Below are positions 7,546 through 15,236 of a stretch of 34,083 nt of DNA, one piece after another. The notes under the pieces were generated by a model. The model saw only the letters and a list, made by a program, of their open reading frames with translations, had not been told where the DNA came from and did not search any database. Positions within the stretch are counted from its first letter, which is position 1, and each line of letters opens with the position of its first letter. Source of the DNA: Streptosporangiaceae bacterium (GTDB lineage: Bacteria; Actinomycetota; Actinomycetes; Streptosporangiales; Streptosporangiaceae); contig JAOPYH010000184.1 in NCBI GenBank assembly GCA_025964715.1, forward strand, positions 1-34,083, given 5' to 3'. Made by a program: the position numbers and the translations under genes.

Positions 7546-8226
7546 TTATCCAGGCTGGGAAGGCCGGCCACCCGATGACCGCATGCCGCCATAGTTCGCC
7601 GGCCCGGGCTTGGAGAGCGCGGCGACGGAGCCGAGGCCGTCCTCCATGATCGCGAGTGCCCGGTCGAGGGCGGCCCGCATCTGGGCGGCGTCATAGCCGT
7701 ACCGGCGGCAGTGAATGACCGCTGCCTGCACACCGCCCACCGCGATGCCGGCGACGACCACCGCGTCCGCCTCGGTGATGTCGGGGGAGAGCCCGCAGAT
7801 CACCTCCTGGACCTCCTGCTGCGCGTCGTACATTCGCTGGAGCGCGCGGGCCTGCAGAGCCGGGCGTTCGAAGACAAGGCGCACCTGGACGGCGCCGTAC
7901 TCCCCGTGCTCAGTGGCCAGCGCGTGCATGACATCGACGACGCTGCGCCGGATGGCGGCGAGCGGCGTCTCGCCCTCGAGGGGTGCGGCGAGCCGCTCGC
8001 GGACCTCCGCCAGCCGGTCGTCCACCTCGGCGAAGATCACCTCCTCCTTGCTCGGGAAGTAGCTGAAGAAGGTGCGGGGCGACACATCCGCCGCTGCGGC
8101 GATCTCGGCGATCGTCGTGTCCTCGTACCCGCGCTCGGCGAACAGCCGCAGCGCAGCCGCGGCGATGGCCTGCCGCGTCCGCAGTTTCTTGCGTTCGCGC
8201 AGGCCCAGAGATTCGACGTGATCCAC
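7546..8226 (-). CDS. TetR-family transcriptional regulator
   Basis: The 226-aa protein has an N-terminal TetR HTH domain (about 10-58; TTIAEIAAAADVSPRTFFSYFPSKEEVIFAE) and a C-terminal ligand-binding helical domain (about 80-205). The GTG at 8226 is preceded by TAATCT and a 7-nt gap, the pattern of a leaderless actinobacterial promoter. It is divergent from the MMPL transporter gene with only 53 bp between the starts. By analogy with many TetR/transporter pairs it most likely represses the transporter and itself, with an unknown ligand. Confidence 0.9.
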   Translation of the reverse strand: MDHVESLGLRERKKLRTRQAIAAAALRLFAERGYEDTTIAEIAAAADVSPRTFFSYFPSKEEVIFAEVDDRLAEVRERLAAPLEGETPLAAIRRSVVDVMHALATEHGEYGAVQVRLVFERPALQARALQRMYDAQQEVQEVICGLSPDITEADAVVVAGIAVGGVQAAVIHCRRYGYDAAQMRAALDRALAIMEDGLGSVAALSKPGPANYGGMRSSGGRPSQPG

Positions 8227-8233
8227 GTCACGA

Positions 8234-8260
8234 AGATTAACATGGCTGTAAAGTTACAAT
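8234..8260. promoter_or_regulatory. overlapping divergent promoters with inverted repeat (TetR/MMPL)
   Basis: Within 27 bp there are the -10-like TAATCT for the TetR gene (minus strand, 8239-8234), the inverted repeat TGTAA-AG-TTACA (8247-8258), and the -10-like TACAAT (8255-8260) pointing to the transporter. A repressor bound to the repeat would block both promoters. Hexamers and symmetry are seen; control by the adjacent TetR protein is inferred. Confidence 0.5.
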
Positions 8261-8279
8261 TGTTGCAAGGTTGCAGCGG

Positions 8280-10763
8280 ATGTGTTTTTCTTCGGTAGTG
8301 ACGCGATTCTTGGACAGGCTGGGCCGTTTCTGCGTACGTCGGAGGCGAGCCGTCTTCGAGGTCTGGTTCGTCCTGATCATGTGCGTCGGCTATGTGGGGG
8401 TCTCCCACGGCGGTGTGTTCGTCCAGCAGGCCAACCTGCCGGGGACCGAGACCCAGAAGGCTCTCGACACCCTGAAGCAGGACTTTCCCGGGATGACCGG
8501 GCCGACCGCGACCGTGGTCTTCCACGGCACGCAGGGTGCCCACCTGGACGACTGGCGCATCGCCGTCAACATCGGGAAGGCCATCGACAACCTGTCGAAG
8601 CTCGACCGGGTCGCCTACGTCAACAACCCTTACGGCAAGGGCGGCGGAGGGCTGAAGAACCGCGACGCCGTGATGGTGCAGGTCTTCCTCAAGGGGACCA
8701 TGGGTGACGTCGGCCAGTCCGACCTGGACAGCTTCCAGAAGGCCGTCGATCCGGCCCGCCAGGCCGGGGTCGACGTGAAGTTCGGCGGCATCGCGGCGAT
8801 GATCATCAACCAGCCCAAGAGCGGCCCGGGTGAGGCCGCCGGCCTCGTTCTGGCACTGGTGGTCCTGTTGATCGCCTTCGGTTCCTTCCTTGCCGCCGGG
8901 ATCCCCATCGTGGTGTCCCTTTGCGGGATGGCCGTGGCCTACTCCTTGATCCACTTCGGGGCGTCACAGTTCGAGTTGCACCCGACCGCGCCGCTTGTAG
9001 CGGCCATGCTCGGTCTGGGCGCGGGCATCGACTATGCGCTGTTCATCGTCACGCGCTATCGCCAGGAACTGTCCGGGACCGACGACATAGAGGCCGCCGT
9101 GGGCAGTGCCATGTCGCACGCCGGGCACGCCGTCGTGTTCGCCGGAGGCACCGTCGTCTTCGCCATCTGCGGGCTCTTCCTGTCCGGCATCACGTTCATC
9201 GGCCGGATCGGGATGGGGGCCGCGCTCGCGGTCGCCTTGATGATCCTCGCCGCGCTCACCCTCCTGCCGGCCATCCTCGGCTCGCTGGGCACGCGGATCG
9301 ACCGCTACAAACTGCCGCGCCGCCGCCGGCGGAGCCGCCGTCGTGCCCGGCGAGGCGCTGCCGCCGAGGGGCCGTCAGAGCGGGTGTCGGGCTGGGAGCG
9401 ATGGGGCCGTCATGTGGACGGCCACGCCTGGCCCTACGCCATCGGCGCCATCGTGATCCTGCTCTTCATGAGTGTGCCCACGCTCAGCCTGCGCTTCGGC
9501 GTCATGGCCGACAGCACGATGCCGGTCGCCAACCCCGCGCGGCAGGCCTATGACGTCGTGGCGAAAGAGTTCGGACCCGGGCGTTACAGCCCCTTCCTTG
9601 TGATCGCCAAGGTGCCGGCTCCTGCGGCGAAGCCGGCGAAGAAGAAAAAGAGCAAGGAGCGGGACACGACGCCGGTCATCAAGGGGCCCGACGGCCTGTC
9701 CGGACTGAGCGTGCCCGGGACGGTGCCGACGTCGCCCGCGAAGAAGGGCGACAAGGGCGGTGACGCCGGCAAGGGCACTCGGTCTCCGGCGGCCAAGCCT
9801 CAGGGCGCCCAGACTCAGGGTGTGAAGACCCCTGGGCCGGCGATGCTGGGCGGGCGAGCGCCGCAGAAGCCGAACAAGCAGGCCGAGCGGCTCGCCAAGG
9901 ATCTCCGGCAGCAGATCCTGCGCGTGCCCGGGGTGGCGTCCGTGGCGCAGCCCGTGACCAACGGCAACACGACCTTCCTCAGTGTCGTCCCGCGTACCAC
10001 CCCCCATGACCAGGCCACCACCGCGCTGGTGCACCGGTTGCGGGGCACCGAGATTCCGGCGGTCACCAAGCACTACAAGGGAGCGGTGGTCTATCTCGGC
10101 GGCGAGAACGCGGCCATCATCGACCTCGCCGAGGTCGTGCGGTCCCGGATGGTCACCGTCATGGCGGCGGTCGTGTGCGTCGCCCTGCTCCTGCTGGTCA
10201 TCGCGTTCCGGTCGATCCTCGTGCCGCTCAAGGCGGCGCTCATGAACCTGCTGTCGATCGGCGCGTCCTACGGCGTGGTGGTCGCGGTCTTCCAGTGGGG
10301 CTGGGGCATGAGCCTGCTGGGCCTCGACCAGCCGGCGCCCATCGTGTCCTTCGTTCCCCTGTTCATGTTCGCCCTCGTCTTCGGGCTGTCCATGGACTAC
10401 GAGGTCTTCCTGCTGTCGCGGATCAAGGAGGAGTACGACCGGACCAACGACCCGCACGGCAGCGTCGTCACGGGCATCGCCTCGACGGCCCGGCTCATCA
10501 CCTCGGCCGCGCTGATCATGATCTCGGTGTTCGCCAGCTTCCTGTGGCAGCCCGACTCGATGATCCAGATGATGGCCCTCGGCATGACCGTGGCCGTGGC
10601 AGTGGACGCCACGATCGTACGGCTGGTCCTGGTGCCCGCCCTGATGAGCCTGCTCGGCCACGCGAACTGGTGGTTTCCCGGCCGCCGGCGCCGGCCGGCA
10701 CCCGAGGTCGCCGCTGGAGACGCCGAGGCCGGCCGGCGCGAGCGTGAGTTCGAACCGGCGTGA
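8280..10763 (+). CDS. MMPL/RND-family transporter
   Basis: From the ATG at 8280 this is an 827-aa member of the MMPL family (proton-driven lipid or drug exporters of the RND superfamily). It has the duplicated plan: a first transmembrane helix, an external loop, a bundle with GAGIDYALFIVTRYRQEL, a second loop, and a second bundle with GLSMDYEVFLLSRIKEEYD; the two Asp-Tyr motifs are the proton-relay sites. The second external loop carries a long Lys/Pro/Gly-rich low-complexity stretch (bases about 9613-9885). Other possible starts are TTG 8271 and GTG 8298. The transporter is divergent from a TetR gene, which suggests substrate-inducible export; the substrate cannot be inferred. Confidence 0.9.
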   Translation: MCFSSVVTRFLDRLGRFCVRRRRAVFEVWFVLIMCVGYVGVSHGGVFVQQANLPGTETQKALDTLKQDFPGMTGPTATVVFHGTQGAHLDDWRIAVNIGKAIDNLSKLDRVAYVNNPYGKGGGGLKNRDAVMVQVFLKGTMGDVGQSDLDSFQKAVDPARQAGVDVKFGGIAAMIINQPKSGPGEAAGLVLALVVLLIAFGSFLAAGIPIVVSLCGMAVAYSLIHFGASQFELHPTAPLVAAMLGLGAGIDYALFIVTRYRQELSGTDDIEAAVGSAMSHAGHAVVFAGGTVVFAICGLFLSGITFIGRIGMGAALAVALMILAALTLLPAILGSLGTRIDRYKLPRRRRRSRRRARRGAAAEGPSERVSGWERWGRHVDGHAWPYAIGAIVILLFMSVPTLSLRFGVMADSTMPVANPARQAYDVVAKEFGPGRYSPFLVIAKVPAPAAKPAKKKKSKERDTTPVIKGPDGLSGLSVPGTVPTSPAKKGDKGGDAGKGTRSPAAKPQGAQTQGVKTPGPAMLGGRAPQKPNKQAERLAKDLRQQILRVPGVASVAQPVTNGNTTFLSVVPRTTPHDQATTALVHRLRGTEIPAVTKHYKGAVVYLGGENAAIIDLAEVVRSRMVTVMAAVVCVALLLLVIAFRSILVPLKAALMNLLSIGASYGVVVAVFQWGWGMSLLGLDQPAPIVSFVPLFMFALVFGLSMDYEVFLLSRIKEEYDRTNDPHGSVVTGIASTARLITSAALIMISVFASFLWQPDSMIQMMALGMTVAVAVDATIVRLVLVPALMSLLGHANWWFPGRRRRPAPEVAAGDAEAGRREREFEPA

Positions 10764-10797
10764 AACCCGCTAGCTGTACCCGCTAACCCAACGCCAG

Positions 10798-10817
10798 ACT
10801 CGAACATAGCTTCGAGT
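10798..10817. terminator. short hairpin after the MMPL gene
   Basis: ACTCGAA (10798-10804) and TTCGAGT (10811-10817) form a 7-bp stem with a 6-nt loop, 35 nt after the transporter stop. No T-run follows, so termination is only possible. The rest of 10764-10935 holds no supportable gene. Confidence 0.35.
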
Positions 10818-10935
10818 TCTCGGTCCGCCAGATCCCGTCATGGCTGTGACGAGATCCACCACACCGGCGGCGGTTGGAAAGCCGGCGTACCCACCGATAT
10901 CGACCGGCGTGTTGCTTCCACAACCAGTGGGACGG

Positions 10936-11907
10936 CTAGCGGGGCAACGCGTAGAGCAGCGGCGGGATGATCGCGAGCAGGCTCGCGGCGGCGAGGACGG
11001 CGAAGCGGGTAGCGGGTCGTGAGGGTGCGGGCTGCACCAGGCGGCTGACCCGGGCGAGGATCGGGCTTGCCGCGGTCGCCTCCGGGCGGAAGGTCATGTT
11101 ATGGGGCGCGGTGGCCGGGGAGGCCGGCCTGGCCTGCTCCGAGGCGCCGACGGCGGCCAGGGCCCCGGAGGGTGCGGCGGCGGGCCGGGCGGCGGCGAAG
11201 CGCAGCAGCGCGGTGGCGAGCTCGCGTGCCGGCCGGTGTCGCTTGGCCCGGTCGTCGGCGGCCATCTCGATGAGCAACTCCACCGCGTCGAGTGAGCGGG
11301 CGACGAGGCCGAAGCGCGGGAAGACCTGCCGCAGTGAGGAGAACGGCAGGAGCACGAGGTCGTGCCGTTCGCGGGCGTGGGCCCGCTCGTGCTCGAGCAC
11401 GGCGGCGAGCTCGGCCTTGTCGAGCAGCCGCAGCGTGCCGGCACTGATGACGACCTTGGCCGAGCGAACCCCGGGCACGCAGTAGGCCGCCGCGGCCGGG
11501 TGGTCGAGGACCAGGGTGCCGTCCGGTTCGCCGCGGGCGATGAGCGCCAGGAGGGCGCGGTGACGCCGGCGCGCCCGTACGACCCGGAAGACGGCGAAGA
11601 GGAGCATCGCCGGGAGGACCGCACCCAGGCCGAGCGCGGCGAGCAGCGCGATCAGCTGCAGCACCCCCAGCCGGGTCCCCGAGTCCTCGCTGAGCCGCCG
11701 CAGCCCGCCGGCGATCCCGTCGTCGTAGGGCAGCAGCGCGACACTGAGCAGGGTGCCGATCGTGGCGATCCCCCAGGCCAGCCCGAGGGCCTGCCAGAGT
11801 GCGATGGCGGTGCGAGGTGTGCGCCAAGGCCACCGGGCGCGAGAAAGCACGTGCGCCCCGGCCACCGTGCCGGCCGCGATCGCCGCGAGCAGGGCTGCAC
11901 CGATCAT
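10936..11907 (-). CDS. M56-family (BlaR1-like) membrane metalloprotease
   Basis: The 323-aa protein has N-terminal membrane helices (about 1-20, 35-58 and 82-108), a cytoplasmic protease part with the zinc motif HERAH (His173, Glu174, His177) followed by ARERHDL, and a C-terminal helix (about 303-321). It lacks the penicillin-binding sensor domain of BlaR1, so its signal is unknown. It overlaps the BlaI-type repressor gene by 4 bp (ATGA), the classic sensor-protease/repressor pair in which the protease is thought to cause loss of the repressor. Similar sensor-less pairs (Rv1845c/Rv1846c) occur in mycobacteria. Context suggests it controls the adjacent oxidase operon. Confidence 0.88.
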   Translation of the reverse strand: MIGAALLAAIAAGTVAGAHVLSRARWPWRTPRTAIALWQALGLAWGIATIGTLLSVALLPYDDGIAGGLRRLSEDSGTRLGVLQLIALLAALGLGAVLPAMLLFAVFRVVRARRRHRALLALIARGEPDGTLVLDHPAAAAYCVPGVRSAKVVISAGTLRLLDKAELAAVLEHERAHARERHDLVLLPFSSLRQVFPRFGLVARSLDAVELLIEMAADDRAKRHRPARELATALLRFAAARPAAAPSGALAAVGASEQARPASPATAPHNMTFRPEATAASPILARVSRLVQPAPSRPATRFAVLAAASLLAIIPPLLYALPR

Positions 11908-12287
11908 CCCGGAGGCTCCTTGCGGGTGAGATCCTCCAGCGCCCGCCGCAGCACCTCGGCCTCGTCGCCTGAGACGGATTGGGCGAAGTGCGCGAGCGCC
12001 GCGCCGCGGTCGCCGGTGAGTTCCAGCGCCCCCAGCATGAGCTCGGTGACGTAGTCCTCACGGCTGGCCGCCGGGCGGTAGCGCCAGGCCCGGCCGTCCC
12101 TGGTGCGACGCAGGAAGCCCTTCTTGGCGAGCCGGTCCAGCACGGTCATCACGGTCGTGTAGGCCAGGTCGCGTTCCCCGGCCAGGGCATGACCGACTTC
12201 ACGAGCGGTCGCCGGCTGTCCGCCGGCGTCCTCGTGTGCCCAGAGGACCTCCATGACCGCGCGTTCAAGCTCTCCCAAACCCTTCAC
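11904..12287 (-). CDS. BlaI/MecI/CopY-family repressor
   Basis: The 127-aa protein has the winged-helix domain of BlaI/MecI (LGELERAVMEVLWAHED, then the recognition region LAYTTVMTVLDRLAKKGFLRR) and a C-terminal dimerisation part. The GTG at 12287 lies 6 nt after TAAGCT on the same strand, so the transcript is probably leaderless. Its stop overlaps the M56 protease gene. It is divergent from the cytochrome bd-type oxidase genes, and the gap contains TACTAC/GTAGTA repeats of the BlaI operator type. I infer that it represses the oxidase operon and perhaps its own. Confidence 0.9.
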   Translation of the reverse strand: MKGLGELERAVMEVLWAHEDAGGQPATAREVGHALAGERDLAYTTVMTVLDRLAKKGFLRRTRDGRAWRYRPAASREDYVTELMLGALELTGDRGAALAHFAQSVSGDEAEVLRRALEDLTRKEPPG

Positions 12288-12293
12288 GGGAAC

Positions 12294-12299
12294 AGCTTA
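12294..12299 (-). promoter_or_regulatory. -10 element of a leaderless blaI-type promoter
   Basis: On the minus strand TAAGCT is followed by 6 nt and then the GTG start at 12287, the usual spacing of leaderless transcripts in actinobacteria. The -35 region is not recognisable. Confidence 0.45.
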
Positions 12300-12328
12300 A
12301 CCGGACGCTGGTGTGACCTGCGACACAC

Positions 12329-12369
12329 TATAGTACTACAATGCCTAGTACTACGAAGTGTAGTAGTAG
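12329..12369. promoter_or_regulatory. BlaI-type operator repeats over the oxidase promoter
   Basis: The segment contains a -10-like TATAGT (12329-12334), TAGTACTAC at 12331-12339 and again at 12346-12354 (15-bp period), and the inverted repeat TACTAC-N5-GTAGTA (12349-12365), continued as TAGTAG. TACTAC/GTAGTA half-sites are typical of BlaI/MecI operators. The array covers the -10 box and the presumed transcription start of the oxidase operon, the place expected for repression. Confidence 0.7.
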
Positions 12370-13723
12370 TTTCCGCGGTATGGATCTTGTCGCTGTGGGC
12401 GCGTCTCCCGCGGATTTCGCCGCCGCCCGTACGCAGATGGCCTTCACTCTCGGATTCCACATAGTCCTGGCCAGCATCGGCATCGGCCTGCCCGCCCTGA
12501 CCCTGCTCGCTGACTGGCGGGCGCTGCGTACCGGCGACCCGGTCTACCGCGAACTGGCGCGGCGCTGGGCCAAGGCGACCGGCGTGCTTTTCGCGGTCGG
12601 CGCGGTGTCGGGCACTGTGCTGTCGTTCGAGATGGGAACCCTGTGGCCGCGGTTCATGGACACCTACGGCCAGGTGTTCGGCGTCGCCTTCGCGCTCGAG
12701 GGCATCGCGTTCTTCATCGAGGCCATCTTCATCGGGATCTACCTGTACGGCCGCGACCGGCTGACGCCCAAGGTCCACCTGCTCACCGGCGTGCCGATCG
12801 TGGTCTCCGGCGTGCTGTCGGCCTTCTTCGTGGTGACCGTCAATGCCTGGATGAACCAGCCGCGCGGGTTCCGGCTGGTGAACGGCAAGGTGACGGACGT
12901 ACGTCCGCTGGCCGCGATGTTCAATCCGGCGACACCGCCGCAGGGGGCCCATCTGATCCTGGCCTCGCTGATGGTCTGCTCGTTCATCGTGGCGTCGGTC
13001 TACGCCGTCGCGCTGCTGCGCGACCGGCGGCGCGGCGTCGTGGACCGTTACCACCGCCTCGGCTTCGCGATCCCCTTCACGCTGGGCGCCGTGGTGGCCC
13101 CACTGCAGATCATCGTCGGGGACTGGGCCGTACGGTTCGTCGCGGACCGGCAGCCGATCAAGTTCGCCGCGATGGAGGGGGTCCAGCACACCCAGGCGGG
13201 CGTGCCACTGAAGGTGGGTGTGTTCGAGATCCCGAACGCCCTGTCCATCGCGCTACGGTTCGACGCGCACGCCACGCTGCGCGGGCTCGACGCCTGGCCC
13301 GCCGCGGTGCGGCCGCCGGACGCCGTCGTGCACACGGCGTACGAAATCATGATCGCGATCGGCACCGGCCTGCTCGCGCTGGGCGCCTGGTGGTTCTGGT
13401 CCAACCGGCGCCTGCTGCGGTGGTTCCGGCGCGGTGAGACGGCGACGCCGCCCGGCTCCTCGTGGTCGCCGTGGCTGCTTCGCGCGGCGACGGTGGCTGG
13501 GATCGGTGCCGCGTTTGCCATGGAGGCCGGCTGGACGGTCACCGAGGTAGGCCGGCAACCGTGGATCGTGTACGGCGTCATGCGGTCGAGCGAGGCCGTC
13601 AACCCCTCTCCGGGACTCAGGTTCGGCCTCTACATCGTCTTCGCCGTGTACGCCGGGCTCACCGCCGCGACCGTGAGCGTCCTCCGCCGCACCCGCCGTC
13701 CCGCCTCTAGCGACCAACGATGA
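12341..13723 (+). CDS. cydA: cytochrome bd-type quinol oxidase subunit I (CIO-like)
   Basis: The protein (460 aa from ATG 12341, 447 aa from ATG 12380) is subunit I of a cytochrome bd-family terminal oxidase, which oxidises quinol and reduces O2 to water in the membrane. Seen are the heme-ligand His40 in TLGFHI, SFEMGTLWPRFM, the acidic helix LEGIAFFIEAIFIGIYLYGRDR, QPIKFAAMEG of the quinol loop, and the signature GWTVTEVGRQPW near residue 400. The quinol loop is short, as in cyanide-insensitive oxidases (CIO), compared with E. coli CydA. The ATG at 12341 sits 6 nt after TATAGT and would suit a leaderless message; homology favours 12380 (MDLVAVGASPADF). It overlaps subunit II by 4 bp. Confidence 0.92.
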   Translation: MPSTTKCSSSFRGMDLVAVGASPADFAAARTQMAFTLGFHIVLASIGIGLPALTLLADWRALRTGDPVYRELARRWAKATGVLFAVGAVSGTVLSFEMGTLWPRFMDTYGQVFGVAFALEGIAFFIEAIFIGIYLYGRDRLTPKVHLLTGVPIVVSGVLSAFFVVTVNAWMNQPRGFRLVNGKVTDVRPLAAMFNPATPPQGAHLILASLMVCSFIVASVYAVALLRDRRRGVVDRYHRLGFAIPFTLGAVVAPLQIIVGDWAVRFVADRQPIKFAAMEGVQHTQAGVPLKVGVFEIPNALSIALRFDAHATLRGLDAWPAAVRPPDAVVHTAYEIMIAIGTGLLALGAWWFWSNRRLLRWFRRGETATPPGSSWSPWLLRAATVAGIGAAFAMEAGWTVTEVGRQPWIVYGVMRSSEAVNPSPGLRFGLYIVFAVYAGLTAATVSVLRRTRRPASSDQR

Positions 13724-14688
13724 CTTATCCGGATATAGCGCTCGGGCTGATCCTCGTGGGGCTGTCGGCGTACCTGGTCTTCGGCGGAGCCGACTTCGGC
13801 GCGGGTTTCTGGCACCTCCTCGCTTTCCGTCGCCGCGACCACGAGCGTCCCCACGGGGCGCGTGATCTCGCAGGCGTGCCCGGGGAGCACGATGTGATCG
13901 AGCAGGCGATGGGGCCGATGTGGGAGGCCAACCACGTCTGGCTGATCTTCGTGATGGTGATGACGTGGACGGCCTTCCCACCCATCTTCGCCGCCCTCAT
14001 GACCGAATACTGGGTGCCGCTGTCCCTGGCCGCCCTGGGCGTCCTGGTGCGGGGCAGCGCGTTCGTCTTCTGGAAGGCCGTGCCGGACCGCGGCTGGTAC
14101 GCTCTCGCCTTCGGCGTCTCCTCGATCCTGACCCCGTACTGCATGGGCGCCGTCGCCGGCGCCATCGCCGCGCACCGGGCGAGCTGGCTCAGCGGCCCAG
14201 CGGTGTACGCCGGCCTGCTCACGACCGCGTTGTGCGCCTACCTGGCGGCCGTGTATCTCACGGGCGACGCCCGCCGGGTCGCCGGGCCGGAGGTCGTCGC
14301 GCGCTTCCGGCTGCACGCGCTCGCCGCCGGGACCGTGGTAGGCGTGCTGGCGCTGCCCGGCGCGGCGGTGCTCGGCGTGCGCTCCCCGTTGATCGGGGTC
14401 TCGGCCGCGGCCGGCGTGATCTCTCTGGGACTACTGCTGTTGCGGCGCTATCTGCTCGTACGGGCGACAGCGGCGCCGGCCGTCGCGGCGGTCCTGTGGG
14501 GCGCCGCCGAGCTGAGTGGCCTGGACTTCCGCCAGGCCGCCGCACAGGACGCCGTGCTCCAGGTCGCGTTCTGCGCGCTCGGGATCGGAGCCGTCGTCCT
14601 GGTGCCGTCCATGGCCTGGCTGTTCCTGCTCTTCCAGCGGGCCGCGGGTCCCGCGGTCGTGGACGGGCGGCAGGCCGAGCCGGAGTGA
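13720..14688 (+). CDS. cydB: cytochrome bd-type quinol oxidase subunit II
   Basis: The 322-aa, strongly hydrophobic protein has the subunit II hallmarks: GLSAYLVFGGADFGAGFWHL at the N-terminus and the conserved MGPMWEANHVWLIF segment around residue 70, then about seven further helices. The ATG overlaps the subunit I stop (ATGA), so the two subunits are made together. No cydD/cydC heme-thiol exporter genes follow, unlike classical cydABDC operons. Together with the short quinol loop this suggests a CIO-type enzyme or cydDC located elsewhere. Expression is presumably under the divergent BlaI-type repressor. Confidence 0.92.
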   Translation: MTYPDIALGLILVGLSAYLVFGGADFGAGFWHLLAFRRRDHERPHGARDLAGVPGEHDVIEQAMGPMWEANHVWLIFVMVMTWTAFPPIFAALMTEYWVPLSLAALGVLVRGSAFVFWKAVPDRGWYALAFGVSSILTPYCMGAVAGAIAAHRASWLSGPAVYAGLLTTALCAYLAAVYLTGDARRVAGPEVVARFRLHALAAGTVVGVLALPGAAVLGVRSPLIGVSAAAGVISLGLLLLRRYLLVRATAAPAVAAVLWGAAELSGLDFRQAAAQDAVLQVAFCALGIGAVVLVPSMAWLFLLFQRAAGPAVVDGRQAEPE

Positions 14689-14711
14689 AGAGCCGGCGCC
14701 GGGCCCGTCAC

Positions 14712-14717
14712 TAGGCT
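14712..14717 (+). promoter_or_regulatory. -10 element of a leaderless promoter (macro-domain gene)
   Basis: TAGGCT is followed by 6 nt and the ATG at 14724; there is no ribosome-binding site. The gene is probably read as a leaderless message, separate from the oxidase operon that ends 35 bp upstream. Confidence 0.5.
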
Positions 14718-14723
14718 CAGGTC

Positions 14724-15236
14724 ATGGACCTCACGCTCATTCGTGGAGACATCACCGGGCAACGTGTGGACGCCGTGGTGAACGCGGCCAATTCCTCGTT
14801 GCTGGGCGGTGGCGGCGTCGACGGCGCCATCCACCGGCGCGGCGGACCGGCCATCCTGGAGGAGTGCAGGGCCCTGCGCGCCTCGCGCTATGCCGACGGC
14901 CTGCCGACCGGACACGCGGTGGCCACGACCGCCGGCGATCTGCCGGCCCGGTGGGTCGTTCACACGGTGGGACCGGTCTACGCCCGGCACGAGGACCGCT
15001 CAGGCCTGCTCGCCTCCTGCTATCGAGAGTCACTGCGGGTGGCCGATGAGCTTGGCGCGGCCTCGATCGCCTTTCCGGCGGTGTCGGCGGGCATCTACGG
15101 ATGGCCACTCGACGACGCGGCCCACATCGCGATAAGCACCGTTCAGGAGACGCCCACCGCGGTCACGGATATCCGGTTCGTGCTGTTCACCGCGGAGATC
15201 CACTCCGTGTTCCAGCGGACGCTCGGCACCGCCTGA
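14724..15236 (+). CDS. macro-domain protein (ADP-ribose / O-acetyl-ADP-ribose hydrolase)
   Basis: The 170-aa protein is a stand-alone macro domain of the MacroD/YmdB type. It has LIRGDITGQRVDAVVNAANSS at the N-terminus, the Gly-rich GGGGVDGAIHRRGG that binds the diphosphate, WVVHTVGP, and the late loop FPAVSAGIYGWP. It should bind ADP-ribose and probably hydrolyses O-acetyl-ADP-ribose or mono-ADP-ribosyl groups in the cytoplasm. All family motifs are intact. It ends tail-to-tail with the methyltransferase gene with no base between the stop codons (TGA/TCA). No ADP-ribosyltransferase is seen beside it. Confidence 0.92.
   Translation: MDLTLIRGDITGQRVDAVVNAANSSLLGGGGVDGAIHRRGGPAILEECRALRASRYADGLPTGHAVATTAGDLPARWVVHTVGPVYARHEDRSGLLASCYRESLRVADELGAASIAFPAVSAGIYGWPLDDAAHIAISTVQETPTAVTDIRFVLFTAEIHSVFQRTLGTA

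Noticed and set aside
9375-10661. 428-aa His/Asp/Gly-rich minus-strand frame opposite the transporter
   Set aside because: Shadow of the MMPL gene, with composition typical of reverse frames.
10840-11022. 60-aa plus-strand frame after the transporter
   Set aside because: No ribosome-binding site, overlaps the M56 gene end, no recognisable feature.
10936-12287. Beta-lactam resistance sensor system
   Set aside because: The M56 protein lacks a penicillin-binding sensor domain and no beta-lactamase or PBP gene is adjacent.
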